Assembly (NCBI GenBank): GCA_949128115.1
Contig: OX421961.1
Coordinates: forward strand, 124,685,050-124,749,049
DNA from: Anaspis maculata
Taxonomy: Eukaryota > Arthropoda > Insecta > Coleoptera > Scraptiidae
Reading direction: 5' to 3'
DNA: 64,000 bases
In this document: positions 1-12,498 of the stretch, piece after piece
How positions within the stretch are numbered: the stretch's first letter is position 1
How the letters are laid out: each line of letters begins with the position of its first letter
The notes under the pieces: model-generated
Database searches by the model: none
What the model saw: the letters and a program-made list of their open reading frames with translations, nothing else
What the model was told of the DNA's origin: nothing
Position numbers and translations under genes: made by a program

Positions 1-1137
1 ACAGCGCATCCGCCAAAACTGTCTTATCATGAATTCTTTATGCTTTTTGGTGACTATGGCTTTGCAGTACCCGTATGCTGAACAATTTTATTGGAGCGAT
101 ATAAAAATTTAGGACATTGATTTATTAATTGTTTGATCATGATTTACGATTTAGAGAAAAAAATACCTATGGGATAACAATTTTCCGATGGAGACTCCAA
201 CAGTGGATCAAGCGACGAAGCTATACACAAATGATGAATGTGTCGATCGAACAGCCGAAAAATAATCGAAATAACCGAATGATTATTATCGAAATAATAA
301 ATATTCCAATGATTTCAATAATCGACTATCAAAATGATCGATCGTGTTAGTCCAGCAGCCAAATGCGGAATTTTGTCTTGACCCGCAGTTTTGAGGTATT
401 AAGTTGTTACTTTTTCATTGTTGATACTGATAGAAGGATGTGTAAGGACTCAGGAAATAGCGGGTTCCTATACCACGGAAGTACCCTTGGGCAACTCTCA
501 GAACTCAAGATGGCGACTGCACTTGTAAAAAATTGAGTTAGTTTCACATCCTTGATATCTGATTTCATTAGTTTTGAGAAATTTTTATGCATAATTATCT
601 CCATAGTACGGAGTGATTGGAATCAAATGAGCTTCGCACTTGATGACAAAAGCATGAAAACTGGTGAGAACGTGGCACAAAAGACTTTGTTCTTTCGATT
701 AAGAAGAGGCTTTTGAAATTTGAAAGTGTTGAGGCTCCTAAGCTCCTACCTAACCACTTTTCAATATCGTTACACACTCAATAAAGAGGAAACGAATGAC
801 TCTATCATAAACCTCAACATCAGTCGCCATATCGCTATCACTCTTCATTAGTATTAAAAGTATTCGGCTAGTCCGAATAATTGTTTTCTTTTTCTCTCAC
901 CTATACAAAGAGCATAGAAAAATAGAGCATTTTGATGCCGTTTTCCACATTTCCGCCCCAGCTCATTCCATTTATGAAGTCGGAATTCTGATTCTGAGTC
1001 TTATTTTTAGGAGAATGCCAAGCAAATGAGTGAGCACTCTGTATTGCTCAGTTCAACAGCGGCTTATGCATTATAACTGATAACATCACTAGGAAAAAAT
1101 AGGTCGAACTGCCCTCTAACAACCTTTCGATACTGTA
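1..1137. other. no recognisable gene
   Basis: AT-rich DNA with only short ORFs and no splice-flanked or conserved coding stretch that I can recognise. A local cluster of variants of AATAATCGAAATAA near 240-320 looks like a short degenerate repeat. Confidence 0.6.
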
Positions 1138-1890
1138 CAGGGTGTTCACGATGAAATTCACCCTCCTCCAGTAGATTCCCCTTCAAGATATTTCGAAGAA
1201 CTGAAAATCTTTTCTTCACAATTTTTCCCAGGGACCTCAAATCGATCCTCAAAAAGTTTCTAATTGGTACCGTATACAGCGTGTGATATGTAACTTTTTC
1301 ATTTCAGATACAGCACCCTATATTTCACTCCGTTATCTGGTGAAGCTTTTTTTTCTCATTGCAAATAGGTATATATGACACTTATGATTTTTTTGACAAG
1401 TAAGTTGTCGGAGAAGTAATAAAATAGGTGATCAAATAATTTTGTTTCACGGCAAGATGGCTTTGGTTTCTACAGTTCACTTAAAAAAAGTTATTCTTGC
1501 AGCATTTTGTCTGCAAAATTCAACTCTGCATGGATAAATGGTTTAATTCGTTCCTAATACAGATTGTCGCGTGATTTGTAATTTATAATTTATTTGACTA
1601 CCTATTTTATTATTTTTTTGACAGCTTCCTTGTCAAAATAAATCATAAATGTTATATATCTTTGTGATCAGAAAGAAAGGCTTCATCAAATGACGTAATA
1701 AAATATAGGGTGTTGCATTTGAAATAAAAGAGTTACATGTCACACCCTGTATACGGTACCAATCGAAAACTTTCAGACGATCGGTTCAAGATCCCCGGGA
1801 AAAGTCGTTGAGAAAAAGTTCTCAGTTCTTCAAAATATCTCAAAGGGGAATCTCCTAGAGGGGGGGTGAATTTTATCGTGAACCATGCGG
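1138..1890. repeat. old foldback element with mariner-like end
   Basis: Two inverted arms, about 1138-1455 and 1590-1890, face each other across a 135-bp spacer. Shared landmarks are the TTGGTACCGTATACAG block (left near 1264, right complement near 1750) and ACACCCTATAT/TATAGGGTG. The left arm starts with TA followed by CAGGGTGTTCACG, a typical Tc1/mariner-type end. The matching right terminus is missing or eroded. There is no coding capacity. Arm divergence by eye is substantial, so this looks like an old non-autonomous insertion. Confidence 0.7.
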
Positions 1891-3265
1891 AACCACACGT
1901 GAAAATCACGTGTAGACGAATTTTGCTTAAGTGCGGTGAAATACTGTGCAAGTACGTAATAGAGGGACTGCAAAAAGTACTTTGCTCAGGACAACACGCG
2001 GTTTATGCACTCACTATTGAGGACAATGATCTCATAGAATGGTTTACTTCAGTATGAAGTTGAAAAGAAAGACGCCGGCCTGAAATAATCTGATGAAAAC
2101 TGTCTGCCTTATTGAGAGCCATCAGTTGCACAGAAAAATTTTCTTCACCTACTTACTTCATTTTGCTCGGAATGGGTGTAACTGAGAGCTTGAAACCTTT
2201 TTACCGCTCTTGCTAAAATAGTATATCACGGTATTTTAATGCGCGGTTCTACATATCAAATTTTGGAATATTGCTGGATGCTGGAGGATAATTCAGCCTA
2301 AATATCGTTTGGAAAAATTGTAAAACATTGCTCACTTGTTTGCTTGACATTCTTCTGGAAATAGGACTAACGCAATGCCTAATTCATAAATGGAACTAGC
2401 GCACGCGAAAATGTGGAAAACGATATCTAGATAAGTCTTCATGTTCTTGAAAATTTGAAACAAATTTTTCGCACTATAGCCGAAAACTTCAATTTTTTCA
2501 ACAGTGAAAAATTATAGCAACAAAGTGACTGACGTTGTTCAAGTTTGGGACAGTGACATATAAGTATTTCTACTTTATAAAGTATAACAATATTAAAAAG
2601 TGATTTGGTAGGAGCTCCAGCACTTTCAAAGTTCAAGGGCCCCTTATAGCCTCCTCTCCGAGAAAAAATTGCAAAACACTTCTTCTCAGTCGAAAGAGGA
2701 CGGTCTTTTGTGCCACCCTACCAATTTTCGTGGTTTTGTCACCAAATTCAAGCTTCATGTCACTAACCTCCGGACTAATATGTTATAAATACGTATCGAA
2801 CATCGTATTTACCAAAATGAGGCGGTCACCATCATCTTGATGAAGTTTACTTACTCACTCACTTATACTTACACTTTCTGATTCCTCTTCGCTCTATCTG
2901 GAGCAAAGGGCGTTTACTATCTCTTCCCATTTATCTTTGTTTCTCGCTGCATGTTTGAGGGATGTCGCTGCAAGATATCCCTAATTCTGGAAGTTCTCTA
3001 TAATCAATTGGAAACAATTTCTCGAACAAACAACTTTCACGCAAGTGAATGTGATGAACATGGCAAAAAATATCGTAACCCAAGAATATTGTAACAGCAT
3101 ATTGGTAGGAATGATTAACAATATTTGATGTGACTTTTTGATGCATTTTTCCAAAAAATAACCCTATTTTGCTTCATGTTGGTCTTGTTGGATTTGTGAT
3201 AGTATACCTATAATATCGCTCAATCGCTCTCGAAGTTGTACTTAATTTTCTTTTTCAATTTTCAG
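1891..3265. other. no recognisable gene
   Basis: No ORF above noise and no clear repeat arms. A stretch around 2590-2760 resembles 37510-37680 in word order (aggagctcc, caccaaatt), suggesting a very old shared repeat, but the match is too weak to delimit. Confidence 0.5.
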
Positions 3266-3356
3266 ATTTGTCAAGACATTTGAAGACACACCCACTCCAA
3301 AGATTCGTGGAAGTGTATTGGTGTGAAATCGCCGTACGCTACGCTCTAGGAAGCTC
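3266..3356 (+). CDS. possible internal exon, end of a C2H2 zinc finger
   Basis: A 91-bp stretch is preceded by a pyrimidine-rich acceptor (ttttcaattttcag, AG ending at 3265) and followed at once by a consensus donor GTAAGT (3357-3362). Only one phase is open. It completes a split codon with AT, then reads LSRHLKTHPLQR, then 18 more residues, and leaves two bases for the next exon. L-x2-H-x3-H is the C-terminal half of a C2H2 finger, so a preceding exon would have to supply the two cysteines; I do not see it in the window. The rest of the exon matches no motif I know. If real, this is the only host coding sequence here and would imply long introns. Chance occurrence cannot be excluded. Confidence 0.33.
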
Positions 3357-4029
3357 GTAAGTTAACACGATTATATGATCTCTGAAACATCGCTATCATT
3401 CTAAGATGTAATGTCTAAAAACCTTGAAAATGTGACACGATCTTACAACACATTGCTCGGCTTTCCGTTCTTGGAAATTTGCTCATCCCAAGATGTATGT
3501 CCAGTATTTAGCCTGTCAAACTTGATTATACCTATCAGCAAATTCTACGATCATAATAAGTAAAAAGGTCCAATAGAAAATTAATGGGCTGTAACATACT
3601 CTAGGTATGGGATAGCCACTACTAGCTACCTACCAGTCTTACCACCCTCCTCAAGGTGAGCCAATCAAGATAGTTTTTATTCATGATCTCCAAAACTGGT
3701 TAAGAAAAAGTGAAACTGGGCACATCTCTACTGTTCTCTACCAAATTTTTCTGTTTAATGAGCTGGGATGAAAATAGTGTTCGACCAGGAGTGGCTCAAG
3801 TCAACGGTCATGGGATTGAAGTGAGCCCCAACTTTTTGCATGTTTTAATTTAACTTTTGTCATAAAATTGTATATTTTTGCGGTTTTCTACGAAAAAGAA
3901 CACTCTTATGCGTGCCAAAAAATGTATTGTAGAGGAGCTATGACTGCCGTTTTTATCCATGGAAAAATTCTCATTCTTGATTTCTAACAAAAAATATCTA
4001 ATGGTATGATCCGGAAGCACAGGCTCAAA
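3357..4029. other. no recognisable gene
   Basis: AT-rich, no supported ORF; would be intron if the exon just upstream is real. Confidence 0.5.
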
Positions 4030-4215
4030 AAAGCTTCGCGGTGTGCGACTTTGTGAAGGTTATGGAGCTGTGTCTCGATCAGTTCCTAGCCCATCAAAAA
4101 CCGTAAAAAAAATAATCAAGAACCATGAAAAAAAAATTGGTGGGAATATTGGAATCTACTACTGCAGGCAAAAATGGTGGAGGCGCCAAATTGGGCTCCG
4201 CCTGGGTAATAAGAA
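4030..4215. repeat. diverged copy of the 32-37 kb foldback end
   Basis: Matches in order the terminal region of the foldback at 31960-36945: gtgtgc..ctt.gtga, then a CCATCAA block, then a shared stretch reading CTGCAGGC and GGTGGAGGCGCCA (4170-4189 here, about 34670-34694 there). Spacing is similar but many substitutions are visible, so this is an older relative. No inverted partner was found nearby. Confidence 0.55.
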
Positions 4216-5254
4216 ACTGGCTGGTGCCTCGTTTGTTTTGGATTCCAACACCTTTTTTTTTTTTTTTGTCAGGGTGCATCAACTGCATGGTTATTAGCAC
4301 CCACGGTTGGATTTGAGTTTCAGTATCTTTGCTTGACTTTCTGGTTTTCAGGTTTGGAAACTTTGGAGTGTTGTCGGACGAACCGGCACAAAACTGGTTT
4401 GAGCGCTAGCTGTTTGCGCTTCTTCCCTGATCAGGGTTTTACCGGTCTATTCGCCAAAGTCGTCCAACAACACTGGGCGGTAGATGTTTTCCGGTTGTCC
4501 TGGATTTTTGTTTCTAATTTCCCAGAAAATGCTACGACTTGGTAGAAAAAAGTATGAGTGGAAATGTTGGGAGGCTTGAAGATGCTTGGGGAGTCTGCAG
4601 TATTCCTGACTGGTATTAGGGGATGGTTTGTTTTTAGATCAGGTCAAAAATCCCAGAGTCCTTTAGAAAATCCATCAGCACACCAAAATTGCCATTCTGA
4701 GTTCTGAGTAACCATCCGAGTAAAGGAAACCTCATTTGAAAACCCTGCCCGTTGTCTTTGTCGATTCCAACACTTGAAATGTCATTTTGTAGATAAATAA
4801 ATGCTCTAGTTCCTTTATGATCATGACTATAATGCCGAACAGTAATAAAAACTCAATCTTTCTCTGGTGTCAGAACAAAAATGTCTTGTGTTAATTGTTG
4901 AGTTTTGAAAAGCGAACTGAAAATTCATCGAAAATGTATTCCAAATCAAGACAGCTTTCTTCCTTCTCCATATCGAGCACTCTTCGTACGGCTCGTTGTC
5001 TTTGATCATATTATTTGAACTGTAAAAGTTCATATCCGCGAGCTTTTTTTTCCCGACTTTTCCTGGAACAAGTTTTCTTTCTTCTCCTCAGAAAAACGCC
5101 TGGCTGGGTGTTTTGGTAATGTGTGAATCGCGTTAAATAGGAATCTTGTGAAATCTTTCATGTTTCATGTCATCTTTCATCTTTCAATGTATCATGTTGT
5201 TGTCCAAATTCCATTCACCATTTTTCTATAGCTTCATTTAAAAATCCTACGTTC
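4216..5254. other. no recognisable gene
   Basis: No supported coding sequence. It begins with a short poly-T run (about 4253-4267). The 5150-5200 stretch is a run of catgtttcat/catctttcat variants, a small degenerate repeat. Confidence 0.5.
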
Positions 5255-8200
5255 TAGTCCTAGCGGTACACGTAAAAATAGCTCTAATTGTGACAAAAGT
5301 GTTGAATTTGGGGTGTGGACTCCTGAAAGCATTTGAAAGGATTTTAGAAGGGGAGCCAAGAAAAATTTTGAATTAATTTTTTTAATTTTTTGTGACGTCA
5401 TTTTTTTCATTTTTATTTTATTTTCACAACTATTCAAGATTTTCCACTTTTGTTTTTGTATTATGGTGGGTAACTGCTTAATTCAAAAAACGGAAGAGAA
5501 AATTGGCGAAAAAAATCAATTGAACTGAAATGATGGCATTTTTTGTAAAAATCAATGTTTTCCATTTTTTTCAAAAAACACTGTGAATATGTGAGAAATT
5601 AAAAAAAGGCAATTATCTCTCAAAACAAGCTCTATCAGAAGTTATGGAAGTGTTTCTCAAAATTCCAAGCCGTTTTCGAGATCTTTAGAAATATGTTATT
5701 TCTTGCGACTGTTTCTTCGTATTAGCTCCTATTTCATCAAACACATAACAGGTTTTTTTTCCTTAAAAATATACTTAATATATACTGATCAGACCGAAGA
5801 TTCCTTAGGCGTTCATTGTGAATTGTAATTTTTCCAGTGGCGTAGATCATAGAAATTTAAACCACTTCTACCCTCTCACCGTACTTTCTACACCACTCGA
5901 TTATTTGGAAAATACATGACATTTTGGCATTATGATCATCCAAGATCACCTAGCATGACACTTCATTCGAAAAGCACACAATTTTTTCGCTGTACAGATG
6001 GACAGCGAAACATTGCATCTTGTATCATCTCCTCGATCATTTCCATCGTGACTGTCTTAGATCAATTATAAACTGCTCAACAATGAAAGTGTTACAAAGC
6101 AAAAATTCACCCAATTTTGAACCGCTGTAACTTTTGATTGGCACGAAAGATTTCAATTTTGTTTCAAGTACTGAAGAGCCCAATTTTTTGGCCATCTTTC
6201 TTGTCAATATGAAATCCATAGAGCCCCTTATAAAACTTCTACAGGGTGATGAACAGAGCAGTGCAAAATTGATGAAAGTTCAACATACCCCCGTTTTCGT
6301 TGAAATTTTTTTTCGGGAGTATCAACACCAAATTTATGAAGAATGATGTGTTCCCTCGAAACGGTTTTTGAATTTTCGGGATTCCAGTCGAAACAGCCAA
6401 AATATGATTTTTTATTGTGAATACTGTGAATTATTCCTGTAGCAACGCAAAAACATTAGAACTTTTCATATCAAGATGACGCCACTTGGTAGGCTTGTTC
6501 ACTGAACAATTCTGAGCAATGTGATATGCAACACGTTCCTATTGTCCAGTGTAGGGGTGGAGAAAAGCCCAATTGGCAGCGTACTTTTTGGTACTACTCC
6601 TAAAATTTGGGTTTTTAGCATTGAAAAAAGGTTAATTCTTACTCTCTTTAGTCAACATGGGACTACGTCATTAGAATTGAATCAACCCAATTTCCACCAT
6701 TTTGAAATTTTTTGCCTTCACCTCAAATTTCAAAACATAGGCATGTTTGGCATCATTTCTTGAAATGTTGGTCCCAAAAATGGGATTCTGTCATTAAGAT
6801 CTGTCTATCTGTTTGTTTATCTGTCTATCTTTTTCCGAAAAAATATTTATAGAATTTTTAACCTCACCCCCCTTCTTCCTGAAATTCTTTGAGTGTCCAA
6901 TTTAATATTCTTGACCTCTCAATTCTTCTCAATGCAGTCAACGTCATATTGCATAGCATCGGAAGGGATAATTTTCTGTGGAAAAAATGCCACCCAAATT
7001 TCACCCTTTCGCTCCCCCCACCTTATCTCAAAAGTCTAAAACGGCAATATCTACTTTGTGATACATCAAATTGAAGGAAATTAAATTCTCTCCATGAACA
7101 AAATTTTTTCAAATTTTTCAAAACCCCCATTTTCCTCACAAAACACCCCAAATGTCTAATTTATTTGGAGAAGGGTTGAAAATTTCTGAAAAATTGTTTT
7201 TGGAAAGAGAATTCAATTCCCTTCAATTTGATGTATCACAAAGTAGGTGTTGTTTCGTTAAATTTTAAAGCTGAGGGGGGGGGGGAGAGCAACAGGGTCA
7301 ATTTGGGTAGCACTTTTTCCACCGATTTTTTTTTTCGATGTTTTCTATGATGACACTGACTGAATTAAAAACAATTGAGAGGTCCAGAATTAAAAAGAGG
7401 ACAGTCAGAGAATTTTTAGGGCAAAGGGAGGTGGGGTTAAAAATTTTGTGAATATTTTTTTCAGAAAGAAAATTTAATTCTCTTCAATTTAATGTATCGC
7501 AAGGTAGGTCATGTCGTTTGAAATTTCGAAGTTGGGGTGAGTGGGGGCGGGGGGCTTAAGATAGAAATTTCCCAATTTATGTTTTAGATGTCCCCTTTGA
7601 TATAAAAATCGACCTGTTTTTGCTCGAAGGAATATTCACTAGGAATCGGGAGTTATTGCAGGTGGATAGTTTTTAAATGATCACCCGGTGCAGTATTCAC
7701 AATAAAAAATCACATTTTGGCTGTTTCGACTGAAATCTCGAAAATTCAAAAACCGTTTCGAGGGAACACATCATTCTTCATGAATTTGGTGTTGATACTT
7801 CAAAAAAAATTTTTGGCGAAAACGGGAGTATGTTGAACTTTCATCAATTTTGCACTGCTCTGTTCATCACCTTGTGAAAAATTTATGAAGAGCTCTATGC
7901 ATTTCATATTGACAAGGAAGATGGCCAAAAAATTGGGCTATTCAGTTCTTGAAACAAAATCAGAAACAGATGTGCCAATCAAAAGTTATAGCGGTTCAAA
8001 ATTGGGTGAATTTTTGCTTTGTAACACTTTCATTGTTGAGCAGTTTAGTTGATTGTCCCCCCAGAGTTTTCAAATAGGATGTCATAACAGGTGGCTTTTG
8101 ATGATCATCTTGTCAAATAAAATACAAATATTCACAAACAAATTGGTTGGTATGTGACTATGTTCCAAACCGAAATAATTACAAAATAGATGCGATGACA

Positions 8201-9070
8201 TGTATGCCTTCGACGCCAGTAATGGCCACCCAACCAACTTTACTGTTGATAAAGTGCATAATTTTCAGTTTGGGGAACAATAAACCATAAGCAGTCGATC
8301 TGATGAGCGGAAAAACTGTGTGCTCAAGATCGTCGATTTCATCTTGTTTTCAAAGGAAGTGTCATACTAGGTGATCTTAGATGATCATGATGCCAAAATG
8401 TCATATATTTTCTAAATAATCGAGTGGTGTAGAAAGTACGGTGGGAGGGTAGAAATGGTTCGAATTTCCATGATCTACGCCACTGGAAAAATTACAAATC
8501 ACAATAAACTACTAAGAAATCTTCGATCTGATCATCCCTGAGTATATTTCTAAGAAAAAAGAACCCTGTGATGTGTCTGATGTAATAGAAGCTAATACGA
8601 AGAAACAATTGCAAGAAATAACATTTTTCCAAATATCTCGGAAACGGCTTGGAATCTGGAGAAACACTTTAAGAACTTCTGATAGGGCTTCTTTGAGGAA
8701 TAATCGCCTTTTTTCTATTTTCACATATTCACAATATTTTTCGAAAAAAATTGAAAAGTTTGATTTTTACAAAAAACGTTATCATTTCAGTTCGATTGAT
8801 TTTTTTCACAAATTTTCTCTTCCGTTTCTTGGAATAAGCAATTACTCACCATAGCATAAAGACAAAAGTCAAAAATCTCAAATAGTTTCAAAAAGAAAAA
8901 AAAAAGAAAAAAAATGACGTCACAAAAAATTGAAAAATTAAAATCGAAATTTTTCTTGGCTCCCTTTCTAAAAACCTTTTGAATGCTTTCAGGAGTCCAC
9001 ACACCAAATTTCACACTTTTGTCACAATTAGAGCCATTTTTATGAAATTTCACTTATACCGCTAGGACTA
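5255..9070. repeat. 3.8-kb foldback element, long inverted arms
   Basis: The outer left arm (5255-6440) is complementary to 7690-9070. Anchors from outside in: TAGTCCTAGCGGTA/TACCGCTAGGACTA at the tips; TTGTGACAAAAGTGTTGAA versus the complement near 9010-9030; GTAGAAAGTACGGTG blocks (5880s, 8430s); the block around GCTGTAACTTTTGATTGG (6125) with its complement at 7978-8000; and CTCGAAACGGTTTTTGAATT (6356) with its complement near 7745. The loop (6441-7689) holds an inner palindrome. The short ORFs on either strand are mirror images of one another, as arms predict, and are not genes. Some left/right indels show the insertion is not recent. Confidence 0.85.
6840..7630. repeat. inner palindrome related to the 48.0-49.0 kb foldback
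   Basis: The left half (about 6840-7130) pairs with the right half (about 7140-7462). The order of blocks (GAGTGTCCAATTTAATATTC, then CTTGACCTCTCAATT, then TGCAGTCAACGTCAT) is the same as in the foldback at 48026-49028. Two recurrent modules are present: GTGATACATCAAATTGAAGG and, at 7586-7622, AGATGTCCC..TATAAAAATCGACCTGTTTTT. The outer left end is lost. It is a truncated member nested in the loop of the larger foldback. Confidence 0.75.
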
Positions 9071-9617
9071 CTTATATCATTGCGTATCGTTATGGGTGTC
9101 ATGGAAGAAGCTCACGGGTCTACTGAAAATATTGTCAGCAATTATTGTCGTCGTGTCCGTTCCATTCCTATACTAAAAAAAATTCTCTGGCATAGGTCAT
9201 AAGAGAAATGTTTCTGTTTTTCGACGCAAGGGAGCTATACATTTCTATGTTTTGTTCTGTTCCCAAACAAATTGCATTCCGTAAGCCCCTCAATCATGAA
9301 GACAATTTTTTTTACAATGGTATTTTCTGAAGAAATATGGTAACCTCTCTTCAGAACACCTATTTCAACAGTTGGTTGTCTTTTGTTTACCTTTGTGTGT
9401 GAAATCTTTGCATAGTTACTGATGATCAAGGTGCATTCCTCTTTGTGACAAATTACGATGCTGTAGCATCTCATCGGTGACTTTTCTCACAGGGCATGTA
9501 GCTACTTGTGTACTGTAGATTGAATGTGCTCATGTAAATGATCAAACATGAGAACCTCAGCATTGTTTATACAGAGTAGGCGGTTGAGGTTTTGTCTCCG
9601 CTAATACGCTACAAAGG
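9071..9617. other. no recognisable gene
   Basis: Only short ORFs; no motif or repeat recognised. Confidence 0.5.
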
Positions 9618-9790
9618 CCTTGTGCCTTATCCCCTGGCCTCATTGCACGATGTGGCTTCAGCGGTGAGCTTGTGTAGCTGGAGAGGAGCCTTGTGCGTTT
9701 TCCCCTGGCCTCATTGCACGATGCGGCTTCAGCGGTGACCTTGTGTAGCTGGAGAGGAGCCTTGTGCGTTTTCCCCTGGCTCCATTGCAC
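9618..9790. repeat. 71-bp tandem repeat, about 2.4 copies
   Basis: Units start at 9618, 9689 and 9760, exactly 71 bp apart, each opening CCTTGTGC..TT..CCCCTGG and continuing CATTGCACGATG.GGCTTCAGCGGTGA. The first two units differ at only a few positions. As 71 is not a multiple of three, the short ORF that crosses it shifts frame between units, so a protein repeat is unlikely. Confidence 0.9.
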
Positions 9791-11229
9791 GACTTGGCAG
9801 GATTAGGTTATTTGTATCGGAGGTGATCATCCGTGTAGACAAACCATGAATTAATTATAATCAAAATCACGCTTGATACACGTGATGTGGTATTTGGAAT
9901 AGGTGCCATTGCACTGTTGAAGGCACATCGCACTTTTTTTTATCACGGTGTTTACTTAGACTGTGGCTGGGCCAAGTCGCGTAATGAGTAAGCTGAGTAG
10001 AACTGTTTTGGAATCATACTGATTCAAGACTGAGTCGAAGTTGAATTCAACACTGAACTGACCTGAGGTCAATTAATGAGGGTAGCATCATGCTCACACC
10101 CGCTTTTATCTTCACAGAATCAGATGACCGTGACTAAACCGCCGCGTTCCACTTGCTTTCAAGATTGTCAATTGGATTGTTTCATTATTTGAAGTTGATA
10201 GGATATGGAATCAGACTTTAATTTAAATCATTGTTTCACTTTTCGTTTGCAGCAACTTTAGATGCTCTCTTGGCATTTCCTGACCTACAGTAATTTATTG
10301 TATACTACAATTCGATCGAGGTTATGCGGTTTGGTTTTAGCGGAAAATATATCTACTCATCCCTAAGGACTCTGATTTTTGTGGTACTGCAATTTAACTC
10401 GACATGGGAGTACATATATATTTGTACCAAAATCAAACCGCCTGCGCCTGCAGCTTATTGGATTGAGTTTTGGTCGGCGCCTCTCCTATACTATAAAATC
10501 ATCAAAATGCCGCAAAGACGGCCCAGCAGAAACAAATCGTTTTGTGCTCCCTTGAACGTTTCAAAGTCATCTTGCATCAAAATTACTGAAGGAAGAGTTC
10601 GAAGTTTCCATTGCTGCAAAAATTACGAGTAATACTCAGAGTGGACATAGAAGAAAATGCTCTTGAACAAGGTGATCTGAAGGGGTCATTACTTCCTCAG
10701 GAAATACCACTGTGATTTTTTTCTCAATTGATTATGCTTAGAGTTCTATAGACCCAATTAGCCGAAGGTGCATGAATGTTGCAAATCATACGAGAGTGAA
10801 GAAATATAGCCATTTCATGTGAGTTTTATAATACACTGCCGTTTCTACGAAAACGGTCTTCAAGTCGGAGCTACACTATTTTGTGTTCAAACTTGTACGG
10901 CTTTATTTCCTGCTTCGACATGTAGTGAGAGAATATCCTTTATAGTGAACATGAAGGTCGCAGGAAAATTTTCTTTCAGGTTATCTCTGGAATAAGAACG
11001 GGATATGTGAATTTTGCAGTGTAGGTATTAGGTAGGTATATAGTGAGTAAATAAAATAGCAGTCAGATGGAGGCTAGACTAAAATTGTCCTGTCAAATGG
11101 ATATTACGCGAGTTATATGGGACATATTGGTTGAATCGATTTAAAAAAGGAATAAACTGCAACGCAGTTTCCTGCATGAGTCTCTAAAGACATAAAGAAT
11201 CCACTTTCACTAAATCCGCTGGAATTACG
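9791..11229. other. no recognisable gene
   Basis: Mostly single-copy-looking AT-rich DNA. A TATA-like CTATAAAAT at about 10490 lies before a short ORF (10324-10632 overlaps it) that resembles nothing I know; I do not call a gene. Confidence 0.5.
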
Positions 11230-12010
11230 AAAAAACGCGCAAAAGCTCCCATATCCTATATCCCATTCCCATCGCATGCACGGATCCCTTTGGCCCGTTT
11301 GCGACCGTAATTGGAATGTGTTGTAAATGGTTACCGAAACAAATTCAGAGTGGCACAAATTAAAAAACTGAAGACCTGTATCAGAGAGGGATCTGAGCAA
11401 TTTCGATATTGGAGTTCAATTAAAAGTGTAGCGATCCGGCTGAAGCTGTAAATAAGAACAGGGAGGACAAAGAGTCGAAAATCCTCTAGAAAACAGTCGC
11501 AAAGCCCCCGTACAAACACACCGGAGAGCCGACCGCCACCGCCACCACCACCACCACTGGCCACCTCCATCCACCACCATCAGAGAAAGCTATATCAAGC
11601 AGCCTTGCTGCTGCTGCTGCTGCTCCTGCAACATGGGGGCGCATCGGCGGCAAAAACTCACCCCCTTCTCGCGCAATCAATCCTACCTTCCGCGCGTGCA
11701 AAAAGCTCGCGAGGGGGCAAAAAAGCGGCTAAAACTACGTTTCAGGCAGCCATTGGAACGCCAATGTATTTTTAAAGCCGGGATCTGGAGAGCTTTTTAA
11801 GCGCGCTCTTTCCCCCCACTCGAAAAAAGCTCGCCGCTGGCGCCGCCCTCCGGGCGCGCCATTGGTCGGAAAAAGTTTGCAGCACGGGCATCTCATTAAG
11901 AAGATTTTGGAATTTTGTTGCGCACTCGTATAAATCAAGCCGGAACGCGGCATGGAGTCTCGCCCGACGGACCGAAGCCAGGGCCAGGCTCCCTGACGAT
12001 GATAATGATG
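11230..12010. other. GC/CpG-rich island with triplet repeats
   Basis: Base composition rises sharply. It contains (CCA/CCG)n near 11534-11578, (TGC)n at about 11606-11622, a GCCATTGG (inverted CCAAT) near 11858, a TATAAATC near 11929, and GATGATAATGATGATGG at 11996-12030. The antisense ORFs here are Ala/Val/Gly runs made by the triplets. The tract looks single-copy and could be a promoter or enhancer of an unseen gene, but no transcript structure is evident. Confidence 0.4.
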
Positions 12011-12498
12011 ATGGTGATGATAATGATGGTTCCCTCGGAATATCATTAATACTGTAGGTACTGGGAGACGGCTCTAGCCAAAGTAAATGTGCCATAATTC
12101 TACAAGACAAATAGCTTATTTCAAAGACCCCTCGCTTATCTGGCCTCAGCAGAGTTTTTGTGCCTCTTTCACTCTTCCAGTTTTTTTTATAATTAAACTC
12201 CAAAAAGTGTATAGGACCTACGACAGTGTGCAGCACGTTATAACGTTCAACATCTAATTCATGTAACGATAATGCATCGTCAAGAATATTCAGAATACCT
12301 TATTGAATTCACAACACATGATTTCCATTAAACCAGAGTACCTAAGGCAAAATACCTTTACTTTATGTTACGTATTCACCCTGTATTCTGTATATTACAG
12401 TTTTTCATAACAAAATTACTATATGCACGAAGTTCAAATGTTGACTTCTTTTTGCGGCCTTTCTTTGTAATATTGCGGGATAATAATATGTATACATA

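Noticed and set aside
9557..9790. 77-aa ORF with repeats
   Set aside because: Generated by the 71-bp tandem repeat, whose period shifts frame in each unit.
11772..12236. 154-codon antisense ORF
   Set aside because: Composition follows GC-rich and GATGAT repeats; no domain, no splice context, and overlapping ORFs in other frames are as long.
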